The notes below the pieces were generated by a model. The model had not been told where the DNA came from. It did no database searches and saw nothing but the letters and a program-made list of their open reading frames with translations. Positions 1-7,330 of a stretch of 11,669 bases of DNA are shown one piece after another; position 1 is the stretch's first letter, and every line of letters starts with the position of its first letter. This DNA comes from Desulfobacula sp. Lineage in GTDB: Bacteria; Desulfobacterota; Desulfobacteria; Desulfobacterales; Desulfobacteraceae. A program made the position numbers and the translations under genes. The stretch lies in contig JAQICW010000659.1 of NCBI GenBank assembly GCA_027858355.1, forward strand, positions 1 to 11,669, read 5' to 3'.

Positions 1-100
1 TCCGGAATTTCCCGGTATTGTATTATAAGGTCCTTGTCAGGCTTTCCTTATTGTGGTTATTTGGGGGTAAAGTATTAAAAAATGGGACGTAGATGAACTC

Positions 101-140
101 AAATTACCAATAATACCAGTTTTGGTAATATTGGTATTTT
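101..140. repeat. Stem-loop of inverted TACCA modules after the znu operon
   Basis: Positions 101-118 and 123-140 form an inverted repeat with a 4-nt loop (GTTT). Sixteen of 18 positions pair; the exceptions are T104/T137 and A113/A128. Each arm carries TACCA twice, so the element has four TACCA/TGGTA modules. It starts about 30 nt beyond the permease stop codon, in its direction of transcription. Neither side has a T-run, and the stem is AT-rich, so it is not a textbook intrinsic terminator. It could stabilise the 3' end of the transcript or be a protein-binding site. The structure is seen directly; its function is not known. Confidence 0.75.
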
Positions 141-170
141 ACTTTCCCAGGGCCATGACATGGAATTCTT

Positions 171-1010
171 TTATTTTATCAATTTATGGATAATCAGTAG
201 AACAAGGTAGGCTGATCCGCTTAAGACGATGATGGTGGGGCCGCTGGAAAGGCTGAATGAATAGCTCACCCCAAGGCCTGTCCAGATAAAAAAAAGGCAT
301 AATAAACAAGAATACAGCATCATCTGCCACAGTCTTTTTGCATAAAATGAGGCAATGGCCGGAGGGATGGTCAGAAGAGCAATCACCAGCACAATCCCCA
401 CTATTCTGACCAGAAGCACGATGGTCAGAGCTGTGAGAATGAGCAGCAAAAGATAGAAAAAACTTGTATTAATCCCTCTTAAAGATGTGAATTCACTGTC
501 AAAACAAACACCGAAAAACCTGTTGAAAAAAAGGATGGACAGACAAAGGACAAAGGCATCCAGGCATGCAACATACAAAAGATCTTTACCTGAAATCAAC
601 AGGATATCGCCAAACAGATAGGATGCAAGGTTGAAATAACCCGGGGTCATGTCAATGAGCAAAATACCTGATGCCATGCCCACTGCCCAGAGCGTACCGA
701 TGATGGTGTCTTCTCTCTCCTTTGCATGAAGGCTGACAAGTCCCACTGTAACAGCGGCAATGATGGCTGCAAGCACTGCTCCTAACATGGGATCAAACCA
801 TGCAAGGCCCATATTTACCTGAAGAAAAAGTGCCAGGCCAATGCCACCAAAGACACAATGGGAAATGGCTCCGGCAAGATATCCGATTCTTTTTGCGGTG
901 ACAAATGTTCCAATTATGCCAAAGGAAATAGAGGCAAGACAGCCCATGATAAATGCATATTTCAAAAACATATTGTCAGGATCAAAAATTGCGTAAAACA
1001 CATCAATCAT
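171..1010 (-). CDS. znuB: Zinc/manganese-type ABC transporter permease (ZnuB-like)
   Basis: Integral membrane subunit of the ABC-3 metal-uptake permease family; as a dimer it would form the inner-membrane channel for a divalent metal, most likely zinc. The 279-residue protein is almost entirely hydrophobic helices. It has the family signature ISHCVFGGIGLAL (residues 49-61), and the helix VLVIALLTIPPAIA near 207-220 is the usual conserved cytoplasmic coupling region. I chose the ATG at 1010 over the in-frame ATG at 1058. It follows AGGAAGG with 8-nt spacing and overlaps the ATPase stop by 8 nt, whereas the longer form adds a polar 16-residue extension lying inside the upstream gene. It is the last gene of the operon. 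Metal specificity cannot be read from the sequence; Mn or Fe remain possible. Confidence 0.93.
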   Translation of the reverse strand: MIDVFYAIFDPDNMFLKYAFIMGCLASISFGIIGTFVTAKRIGYLAGAISHCVFGGIGLALFLQVNMGLAWFDPMLGAVLAAIIAAVTVGLVSLHAKEREDTIIGTLWAVGMASGILLIDMTPGYFNLASYLFGDILLISGKDLLYVACLDAFVLCLSILFFNRFFGVCFDSEFTSLRGINTSFFYLLLLILTALTIVLLVRIVGIVLVIALLTIPPAIASFYAKRLWQMMLYSCLLCLFFIWTGLGVSYSFSLSSGPTIIVLSGSAYLVLLIIHKLIK

Positions 1011-1791
1011 TATTGTGTCCTTCCTGATGGTGTCCTTTTGGGCTGCACCTGTGGTCATGCCGTACCATTTTCAGATCTCCATGATAAATATCATTTATCA
1101 TAGCCCCGTTTATCATTGTTGTGGGGTGGATGACGACCTGGCGGTTTACACAGATAACGCTTTTGACATATTTTGAAACAAATCCCAGATCGTGGGATAC
1201 CAGTAGAATGGTCATTTTTGAGTTCAGGTTTTTTAAAATGGAAAATAGATTTTCCTCTGTCTGATGATCCACATTCGCCGTGGGTTCATCCAGCAAAAGT
1301 ATATCCGGGCTGTTGCATAAGGCCCTGGCAATGAGAATCCGCTGTTTCTGTCCACCGGAAAGCTCATTAAACCCTGTGTTGACATAGGTGCTCATACCCA
1401 GTTCATCAATGGCATTAAATGCCTTGATCCTGTCTTGCTTTGAAAACCAGAGATTTGATTTTTTAAGCCTTCCCATTAAAACCACATCCATGACACTTGC
1501 GGGGAAATCCATGTCCAAATGGGCATACTGGGGCATATATCCCATCTGGTGCCGGGCTTTTTTAGGTGATTTTCCAAACACCTGGATACTTCCCTTATCA
1601 GGTCCTATCAAGCCAAGAAGCAGCTTGATAAGAGTGGTTTTCCCGCCGCCATTGGGGCCGACAATGCTTGCAAATTCACCTTTATTAATCACAAGGTCAA
1701 CATTTTCAAGGATATTGCGCTGCTTATAGGCAAAGGAAATATTGTCTAATATAATTTGATGGGCATTTTCAGTATCAGTATTATTATGCAT
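1003..1791 (-). CDS. znuC: Zinc/manganese-type ABC transporter ATP-binding protein (ZnuC-like)
   Basis: Cytoplasmic ATPase that powers the adjacent permease. The 262-residue protein has a complete nucleotide-binding domain: Walker A GPNGGGKTT (45-53), Q-loop near MPQYAH (86-91), signature LSGGQ (144-148), Walker B ILLLDEP (164-170) and switch histidine H200. All key residues are intact, so it should be active. The C-terminal tail (237-262) is rich in His plus one Cys (H237, H245, H247, C249, H254, H255, H259). Such tails are known in ZnuC proteins and may bind metal. The ATG at 1791 is preceded by AAGG with 8-nt spacing. It lies 63 nt after the binding-protein gene and overlaps the permease gene by 8 nt, implying translational coupling. 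Confidence 0.95.
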   Translation of the reverse strand: MHNNTDTENAHQIILDNISFAYKQRNILENVDLVINKGEFASIVGPNGGGKTTLIKLLLGLIGPDKGSIQVFGKSPKKARHQMGYMPQYAHLDMDFPASVMDVVLMGRLKKSNLWFSKQDRIKAFNAIDELGMSTYVNTGFNELSGGQKQRILIARALCNSPDILLLDEPTANVDHQTEENLFSILKNLNSKMTILLVSHDLGFVSKYVKSVICVNRQVVIHPTTMINGAMINDIYHGDLKMVRHDHRCSPKGHHQEGHNND

Positions 1792-1854
1792 AATTTAAGC
1801 CTTAGTGAATATAGTTGTCCTTTCCAATATTGTTCCGGGAAAAGCACGGGTTCT

Positions 1855-2733
1855 TTATTCTTTTAATGCCCTGGAAATGGATTGAGCAATATTTTCCATG
1901 TTGGCTATATAGTCATAGGCAAGGGGATCTATAAACACAACCACACCGTTTATGGCAGATGCAATTTTTTGGGCCGTGTTCCGGTCAAATTGAGGTTGCG
2001 CAAAAATCACCCTTGTGTTTTGTTTTTTTGCTGACTTGATAATGTTGGAAAGTGCTTTTCCTTTTGGCGCTTTTCCCATTGCTTCAACGGCGATCTGTTT
2101 CATGTCATAGGCATCTGTAAGGTACCCGAAAGACGGATGGAACACAAACAGGTTTTCTCCCTTTAAATTTTTAAATGCTGTTTTCAGGCGCTGGTCAAGG
2201 CCTTCCAGATCTTTTATAAACAGATTGTAATTTTTTTCATAGGTATCTTTGTTGTCCGGGTCTATGTTGGAAAGTGTTTTAAAAATAGTATGGGCCTGGG
2301 TTTTTACAAGCAAAGGGCTCATCCAGATGTGGGGGTCACTGCCGATCTGGCTGTTTTGATCCTTGCCATCATGATGATGGTTTTCCATCCTTCTTAAGGG
2401 AATGTCTTTCCGGGTATCCACAAGCAGCACTCTGGCAATGGATTTGAGTTTATTCAGAATGCTGTTTTCAAAGGGCACACCGATCCTGAAATAAACATCA
2501 GATGTGGTAAGCTTTTTTATCTGGTCTGGAGAGGGCGAATAGGTGGCAGGGCTTTTGCCAGGTTTTACCAGAACATCAACCCTTACAAGGTCCTGGCCGA
2601 TTCTTTCTACAAAATATTTCTGGGGCTGAATACTGACATGAACGTTAAGGGGAGACTTTGCAAAGGTGTTTAAGGGCAGCAGCCATACAAAGACAGCTAT
2701 TAAAAATAGATGCTGTTTTAAACAAATTTTCAT
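1855..2733 (-). CDS. znuA: Periplasmic metal-binding protein of ABC transporter (ZnuA/TroA family)
   Basis: Solute-binding protein that would capture a divalent metal in the periplasm and deliver it to the permease. The 292-residue protein starts with a clear signal peptide: a hydrophobic core at 8-22 and a probable cleavage after TFA (residue 25). Family marks include DPHIWMSP with H135, the HPSFGYLTDAY segment with H199, and a late acidic ligand D269 in FIDPLA. A short histidine-rich loop (ENHHHDG, 117-123) precedes DPHIWMSP. The usual first ligand, a His in the motif before TYEPTP, is absent: residues 60-69 read KSPATYSPSP, with A63 at the expected position. I believe a SPATYEP-type variant recurs in this family, so this is probably a subfamily trait. 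AGGA sits 4 nt before the ATG. First gene of the operon. Confidence 0.93.
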   Translation of the reverse strand: MKICLKQHLFLIAVFVWLLPLNTFAKSPLNVHVSIQPQKYFVERIGQDLVRVDVLVKPGKSPATYSPSPDQIKKLTTSDVYFRIGVPFENSILNKLKSIARVLLVDTRKDIPLRRMENHHHDGKDQNSQIGSDPHIWMSPLLVKTQAHTIFKTLSNIDPDNKDTYEKNYNLFIKDLEGLDQRLKTAFKNLKGENLFVFHPSFGYLTDAYDMKQIAVEAMGKAPKGKALSNIIKSAKKQNTRVIFAQPQFDRNTAQKIASAINGVVVFIDPLAYDYIANMENIAQSISRALKE

Positions 2734-3048
2734 TTTGTCCTTTGATAGTTTTATTCTTGACCAGATTTTTAAAAGGCCCTGGCTGGTCTGTTTAAAGTCT
2801 ATAATTATTATTTTTTGTGTAAAAATAAAGCCCGAATATTGTTATTGGATACTATAATCTTGCAAGGGGTGTCAATGCGTAAAACAATGAAACCCTTTGT
2901 TAATACCTTTAAAGGGATGTCATATTTGTAAAGTTCTTTCCTGGATATTTTTTTAAATTCAATTTGACAAATAGATCTAAGAAAGTTATCAACCATGGAT
3001 GCCCATGCCACAAAAATAAATCTTGTTATGGATAAAGACAGCTAAAAA
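2734..3048. promoter_or_regulatory. Divergent intergenic region between znuA-type gene and histidine kinase gene
   Basis: This 315-nt region separates the minus-strand metal-uptake operon from the plus-strand kinase gene, so it should hold promoters for both. A good promoter is visible only for the kinase (separate entry). For the transporter operon, a minus-strand TTGACA (2870-2875) has only a poor partner, TAGTAT (2849-2854), at 15-nt spacing. AT-rich sequence around 2803-2815 (ATAATTATTAT) is where a Fur/Zur-family regulator might bind, but no convincing operator palindrome can be defined. A 6-bp inverted repeat (GACCAG 2759-2764, CTGGTC 2783-2788) lies in the presumed leader. I see no convincing gene here. 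Confidence 0.45.
2964..2992 (+). promoter_or_regulatory. Predicted sigma70-type promoter for the two-component operon
   Basis: A perfect -35 hexamer TTGACA (2964-2969) is followed after exactly 17 nt by TATCAA (2987-2992), which matches the -10 consensus at four of six positions. Initiation would fall near 2999, leaving a leader of about 50 nt before the kinase ATG at 3049. This is a motif reading only. Confidence 0.5.
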
Positions 3049-4071
3049 ATGCAAATTTTAAACCCTTCCAGGTGGTATCTTCACCCTGTATTTATTTTTG
3101 CCTGTTCTATTTTTGCTTTGGCCACATTCCTTGTTCTTACTGTAAGCTGGTACATGGAAATCACTTCAGCCCTTGAAGTGATTATTTTAAAGTTTAATAT
3201 TGATCCCCGATTGATTTTTCCTTCTAAAACCGGGATGACCATAATAGTGTTAAGTGCTTTAATTGCAGTGGTATTGATTGGTATTCTTCTGGCTTTTATC
3301 TATTACCAGAAAACAGTTAATCTTTTCAGGCTTCAACATAATTTTATCTATAATTTTACCCATGAATTAAAAACCCCTGTAACTTCTTTAAGGATTTATC
3401 TTGAGACCTTTATCCGGCACCCCATGGAACCAGGGGACATAAAAAAATACAGTAAAAATATGTTAGAAGATATTGACCGGCTCACGGAAAATATTAATAG
3501 TATCCTTAATCTTGCCAGGATTGAAAGTCAAAATTTTGGTTCAGAAATTACAAGGGATAGCCTGATAAAACTGGTTCAAGATTTTTGTAAAAAAAACAGC
3601 TCTCTTTTTAGAGATCTGGATATTGAAATTGAAAATCAATCCAGCAGTAGTGTGGTTTACCCCGTGAATCTGTTTTTATTTGAAATGCTTTTAATGAACA
3701 TTATTTCAAATGCCATTAAGTATAATGACTCAGACACGCCAAAACTCTTCATCCGGTTTAAAAGCTTTATACAAAAAGTGACTATTGAGTTTATAGACAA
3801 TGGAATCGGCGTTGATAAAAAAGAGGCAAGAAGAATTTTTAGAAAATTTTATCAATCCGTTCCCAAACAAAAAAATAATGTATCAGGATCAGGCCTTGGG
3901 TTGTACCTTGTTTCCAGTATTGCCACGATCCATGGATGGAAAGCATCAGTTACAAGCCCGGGAAAAGGGAAAGGCTCAACGTTTACCATTACCATTCCAA
4001 GGGCCAGCATAGCCAATGTCAGGGAGAAAAATCTATGGAAGCGGTTGAAAAAAAGCGTATTCTGGTCATAG
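3049..4071 (+). CDS. Sensor histidine kinase with minimal extracytoplasmic sensor
   Basis: Inner-membrane kinase that would autophosphorylate and pass phosphate to the regulator encoded next. The 340-residue protein has TM1 (about 12-35), a short extracytoplasmic segment of about 27 residues, and TM2 (about 63-87). It then has a HisKA domain with the H-box FTHELKTP (phospho-acceptor H105) and a HATPase_c domain with N-box MNIISNAIKYN (N217, N221), G1 DNGIGV (250-255), F-box FRKFYQ (264-269) and G2 SGSGLGLYLV (279-288). No recognisable HAMP or PAS domain is present, and the outer loop has no His or Cys, so direct metal binding there is unlikely. It may sense a membrane signal or a partner protein. 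No clear Shine-Dalgarno precedes this ATG, so the exact start is less certain than the function. Confidence 0.92.
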   Translation: MQILNPSRWYLHPVFIFACSIFALATFLVLTVSWYMEITSALEVIILKFNIDPRLIFPSKTGMTIIVLSALIAVVLIGILLAFIYYQKTVNLFRLQHNFIYNFTHELKTPVTSLRIYLETFIRHPMEPGDIKKYSKNMLEDIDRLTENINSILNLARIESQNFGSEITRDSLIKLVQDFCKKNSSLFRDLDIEIENQSSSSVVYPVNLFLFEMLLMNIISNAIKYNDSDTPKLFIRFKSFIQKVTIEFIDNGIGVDKKEARRIFRKFYQSVPKQKNNVSGSGLGLYLVSSIATIHGWKASVTSPGKGKGSTFTITIPRASIANVREKNLWKRLKKSVFWS

Positions 4072-4769
4072 AAGATGAGGCCCACATCGCAGATGGGATT
4101 CGTTTGAATCTGTCCATCCAGGGGTATGATGTTAAAATTGCCATAGATGGGATCCAAGGACTTGAAAAATGGCGGTCCTGGAAACCGGATTTGATTATTC
4201 TTGATATCATGCTGCCCATGATAGACGGGTTTTCCATCTTAAAAACCATTCGACAGGAAGATGAAAAAATTCCCGTGCTTATCCTTTCTGCAAGGGGAGA
4301 TACAAAGGATAAGGTCAAGGGCCTTCGATATGGTGTTGATGATTACTTGTCAAAACCCTTTGATCTGGAAGAATTTTTGTTAAGGGTTGAAAGACTGCTC
4401 AAAAAAAAAACCTGGTATGAAAAGGATAAAAAAGAAAAAAAATCAGGACATAAAATGTTTGAAGGCGATTATTATGATTTTGGTGATAATCATATAGATT
4501 TTATTTCCTTTAAAGCCCTGTGCACTGCCGGTGAAATTATTTTAACGGAGCAGGAAATTGTTCTGCTAAAACTTTTTATTGCAAATAAAGGCAAGCCTTT
4601 GTCAAGGGGGATGCTGCTGACTGCAGGCTGGGGTTATTCACCGGAAACCTCAACAAGGACATTGGACAATTTTATTGTCAGATTTAGAAAATATTTTGAA
4701 AAAAATCCTAAAAACCCGGTCTATTTTATCAGTCGGAGGTCAGTAGGATATATCTTTGACCATGATTAA
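4035..4769 (+). CDS. OmpR-family response regulator transcription factor
   Basis: DNA-binding regulator, partner of the upstream kinase. The 244-residue protein has a receiver domain with the acidic pocket ED (13-14), phospho-acceptor D57 in LIILDIMLP, S85 and K107 in LSKPFD. A charged lysine-rich linker (about 123-140) leads to a winged-helix domain (about 150-243) with the OmpR-type pattern LTEQEIVLLKLF and a terminal SVGYIF hairpin. I chose the ATG at 4035: AGGGAG (4021-4026) lies 8 nt upstream and the receiver domain starts directly after it. The ATG at 3936 would add 33 unrelated residues inside the kinase gene. The two genes overlap by 37 nt, so translation is probably coupled. Targets are unknown; the divergent metal-uptake operon is an obvious but untested candidate. 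Confidence 0.93.
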   Translation: MEAVEKKRILVIEDEAHIADGIRLNLSIQGYDVKIAIDGIQGLEKWRSWKPDLIILDIMLPMIDGFSILKTIRQEDEKIPVLILSARGDTKDKVKGLRYGVDDYLSKPFDLEEFLLRVERLLKKKTWYEKDKKEKKSGHKMFEGDYYDFGDNHIDFISFKALCTAGEIILTEQEIVLLKLFIANKGKPLSRGMLLTAGWGYSPETSTRTLDNFIVRFRKYFEKNPKNPVYFISRRSVGYIFDHD

Positions 4770-4777
4770 ATAAAGTT

Positions 4778-5500
4778 TTAATCGGAAACAAGGGATAAAA
4801 CATAATCATCATTTATAAAGGTTGAAAACACATCCACATTGATTTTGTTGTTGTTGTGCAAAATTTCATTATTGATGACTTCCACCCTGTGAAGGCTTTC
4901 ATTAAAGCCCTTTTTTATATATTTTAAATAAGCTTCTTTAATGGTCCAGTTTTTGAAAATCTGGGCAGCATCATCTTTTAAATTCAAAATTTCATTTTGT
5001 GTAAAGGCTGTTTTCATAAAATAGGCATCTGGCTTTTTTGTAATTTTTTCTATATCAATACCCAGGGTTTGTTTTTTGTCTTTACAGCATGCTGATGCCG
5101 TATAATCATTGCTGTGGGACAATGAAACAGGAAGATCAGGATTTGTTGTCAGAAAAGGAGCACCCTGGTCAAGATAGGAAAGGGTGATTTGATCAAGGGA
5201 AGCATTCCCCAAAAAAAGCTGCTGCATCATCTGTTTGATCAGGTATCTGCCACTGATCCATTCCATCTGTTTTTTTAAGGCCTTAAAACCATTGATAGTG
5301 CTTATTTCTTCATGGCTTAAAAAGGGTTTGATAAAGTCTTGTTTTTTAAACAATTGATTTAACAGGACCCTTAAATCAGGGTGTGCTTCTTTTTTAAAAA
5401 TAGAATGGATAATTTCGGGTATTCCGGCATACCAGATCGTTATCCCTGGTTTTGGAGACAGGGTGTTGATGCAGATCTTGTCCTGGAAAATTGAACCCAT
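4778..5500 (-). CDS. 4'-phosphopantetheinyl transferase superfamily protein (Sfp type)
   Basis: Would transfer the 4'-phosphopantetheine arm of CoA to a serine of an acyl, peptidyl or aryl carrier protein. The 240-residue length fits the two-lobed Sfp/Gsp class rather than the short AcpS class. Visible motifs are SLSHSNDY (126-133), LGIDIE with magnesium ligands D149 and E151, and WTIKEAYLK (185-193) with E189 and K193. The catalytic core looks intact. No carrier protein, polyketide, peptide or fatty-acid synthase gene lies in this window, so the substrate is not indicated. It is the last gene of the minus-strand cluster, 55 nt after the DUF6178-type gene, and converges with the regulator gene across 8 nt. 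No clear Shine-Dalgarno precedes the ATG at 5500, but no better start is in frame. Confidence 0.9.
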   Translation of the reverse strand: MGSIFQDKICINTLSPKPGITIWYAGIPEIIHSIFKKEAHPDLRVLLNQLFKKQDFIKPFLSHEEISTINGFKALKKQMEWISGRYLIKQMMQQLFLGNASLDQITLSYLDQGAPFLTTNPDLPVSLSHSNDYTASACCKDKKQTLGIDIEKITKKPDAYFMKTAFTQNEILNLKDDAAQIFKNWTIKEAYLKYIKKGFNESLHRVEVINNEILHNNNKINVDVFSTFINDDYVLSLVSD

Positions 5501-5555
5501 GTCTATGATATATATTAAGCTTCTTTGTTTTACAATCTTTTAAGGTCAGACTCTG

Positions 5556-7307
5556 CTATTGTCTTTTCTTTTTGGTTTTTCGCAAAAGAAAATGGGGGAT
5601 AAACCTGGGATCAATGTTTTCAGGGGCAACCATGCTGTATTCTGCCTCAAGTTCCTTGATCAGGTTTGACAGGACTTCACCAAATGGGTTTTCAAAATCT
5701 GTTTCCTTCATGCCAGTTACTTCAGAGGTCCACAAGACTAGGTCCTGTAGTGGAATCTGATCGGTTTTGCTATAATCGGACGTTGAGAACAGGGCGATGA
5801 AAAACTTTTTAAAGAGTTTTGTGTCAATAGGTTCAAGGGTTGGTGCCAGCTTTAACCGGTTTTTTGCCCACAGGGTAAGAATTAATGTTTTATAGGTTAA
5901 AACACCTTGTTCAAAGGAATTTATATCTACATCCAGCAAACCCAGCACCTTATCCAGGGCAATGATCTGTTCTAAGGCTCTGCTGGTTTGGGTAATATCT
6001 GAAATGGATTTAAAATTTCTGTATAATTCACCACCCGCATAATTCTCATAATACAGCGGCCGGTCTAGAAACAGGCCGCCAATGATCCCTAAATAGTCTT
6101 CTCCAAGAAAACTTAAGGGAAGATTGTTTTTGTTCATAAAGCTTTGCCTGAACCAGTTGAAAGCTTTTGTCTTAAGTTGGATGCCGGCCCTTGAACCGGT
6201 CCTGAAAATGTCTTCAAGGAAATATTCCTGGATCACCCCCTGGGCAATCTCGGGCTTTTTCTCTCCTTTCAGGATAACCTCAAGGCCAAGATTCAGATAG
6301 GAGCAAGCCTTTGAAATGGCTTTTTCAAGATCTTCTTTGCTTCTGAGTTTGATTTTGTCTGCAGAAATGATTTTATTTATCAAAGCCGCAAGTTCTGATT
6401 CAAGATGAAGAATGAATTCAGGATCAAGCAATTTAAGGGATTTTACAAACAGATCATCTCCTTCAATAAACTGGGAGAAAAACTGTGGAGGCAATGGGAT
6501 GTCCGGGTCAAAGGGGGCAGGATTGAAACGGTTTTTTTCAGGCCGTTTGCGAAGAGAAGAAAGTTTGTTTGGCTGATAAATTCCCAGGGCTTCATGGGCA
6601 GGTAAAAATCCTTTTTCTGCAAGCCGCAGGTTTTTAAGGCGGAACTGCTCTTCTTCTGTTTCAGCCGTCAGTATAGACGCGGTTTCAAGCAAAAGTCCGT
6701 GATAAACAGATAGATCCATTTCAGCCACAGCCTGGACCATTTTTTCGATGAGTTCAGAGGCTTCGTGCTGGTTCCCTGGATCTGGCAGATCCTCGTCCAT
6801 GTCCCCGGGTTTTTCAGGAAACCTGAAATAAAATTTATTATCAATGGTTATATAATCATCAAAATCTTCCGGTGGCACCTCATCGTGTTCTCTGACAAAA
6901 ATCTCCATGTTTTTAAACAGATAAAATTCAAAATAGTCAGGTTTCTCCTTGATGATCCATCGCAAAAGTCTTTGAGGGTCAGCCTGGAATAAAATATCAA
7001 ATGTCTTTGTCATAAGGGCAAGGTCAAGCCTGTCATTATCCCAGGTTTCCACATCCAGAATGTATTCCCATTGTTCTGATTTGGCCATGGCCAGGACAGG
7101 AATGAAATCATAGGGGCCTATCTTGTGCATGAGATAATAAAGATCCTGGTCTGGGAAAGATTGTATCAGTGTGGCTGGAGACGGGGCTTCCAGGATTATG
7201 TCAAGGGCTCGTTCAGATTCGCTGACAAGGATCTCATGTCGATGGGTCCGAAGTTTCATTTCTCTGTTTTGAATATTGGCAAGCTTATAATTGGTGTTTT
7301 CGATCAT
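5556..7307 (-). CDS. DUF6178 family protein, function unknown
   Basis: A 583-residue, probably cytoplasmic protein without signal peptide or membrane segment. It resembles the family I know as DUF6178, found mostly in Desulfobacterota; no function is established. It opens with a polar region, then repeated aromatic and acidic helical segments such as DQDLYYLMHKIG and EKPDYFEFYLFKN. A strongly acidic stretch rich in Asp, Glu and Pro follows around 140-180. The C-terminal half contains the well-ordered-looking segment LSFLGEDYLGIIGGLFLDRP. I prefer the ATG at 7307, preceded by AGGA at 7-nt spacing. The in-frame ATG at 7337 has no good ribosome site and would overlap the nitroreductase stop. It is 23 nt after the nitroreductase gene and 55 nt before the PPTase gene. 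No catalytic motif was recognised. Confidence 0.78.
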   Translation of the reverse strand: MIENTNYKLANIQNREMKLRTHRHEILVSESERALDIILEAPSPATLIQSFPDQDLYYLMHKIGPYDFIPVLAMAKSEQWEYILDVETWDNDRLDLALMTKTFDILFQADPQRLLRWIIKEKPDYFEFYLFKNMEIFVREHDEVPPEDFDDYITIDNKFYFRFPEKPGDMDEDLPDPGNQHEASELIEKMVQAVAEMDLSVYHGLLLETASILTAETEEEQFRLKNLRLAEKGFLPAHEALGIYQPNKLSSLRKRPEKNRFNPAPFDPDIPLPPQFFSQFIEGDDLFVKSLKLLDPEFILHLESELAALINKIISADKIKLRSKEDLEKAISKACSYLNLGLEVILKGEKKPEIAQGVIQEYFLEDIFRTGSRAGIQLKTKAFNWFRQSFMNKNNLPLSFLGEDYLGIIGGLFLDRPLYYENYAGGELYRNFKSISDITQTSRALEQIIALDKVLGLLDVDINSFEQGVLTYKTLILTLWAKNRLKLAPTLEPIDTKLFKKFFIALFSTSDYSKTDQIPLQDLVLWTSEVTGMKETDFENPFGEVLSNLIKELEAEYSMVAPENIDPRFIPHFLLRKTKKKRQ

Positions 7308-7330
7308 TTTTTTTCCTGATATGTTTGGGT

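Noticed and set aside
153..163. Short palindrome CCATGACATGG after the permease stop
   Set aside because: Only 5-bp arms; expected by chance and without supporting context.
2849..2875. TTGACA...TAGTAT as promoter of the metal-uptake operon
   Set aside because: The 15-nt spacing and poor -10 are insufficient to call it as a separate feature; noted only within the intergenic entry.
2808..3011. 67-codon minus-strand open frame upstream of the metal-binding protein gene
   Set aside because: No ribosome site before either possible ATG, no recognisable motif, and it overlaps the predicted promoter region of the kinase gene on the other strand.
2996..3046. 16-codon plus-strand ORF ending 2 nt before the kinase start
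   Set aside because: It could be a leader peptide, but its ATG lies at or before the predicted transcription start and has no ribosome site.
3936..4034. N-terminal extension of the response regulator from the ATG at 3936
   Set aside because: The extra residues lie in another frame of the kinase gene, have no receiver-domain similarity, and the ATG at 4035 has a strong ribosome site.
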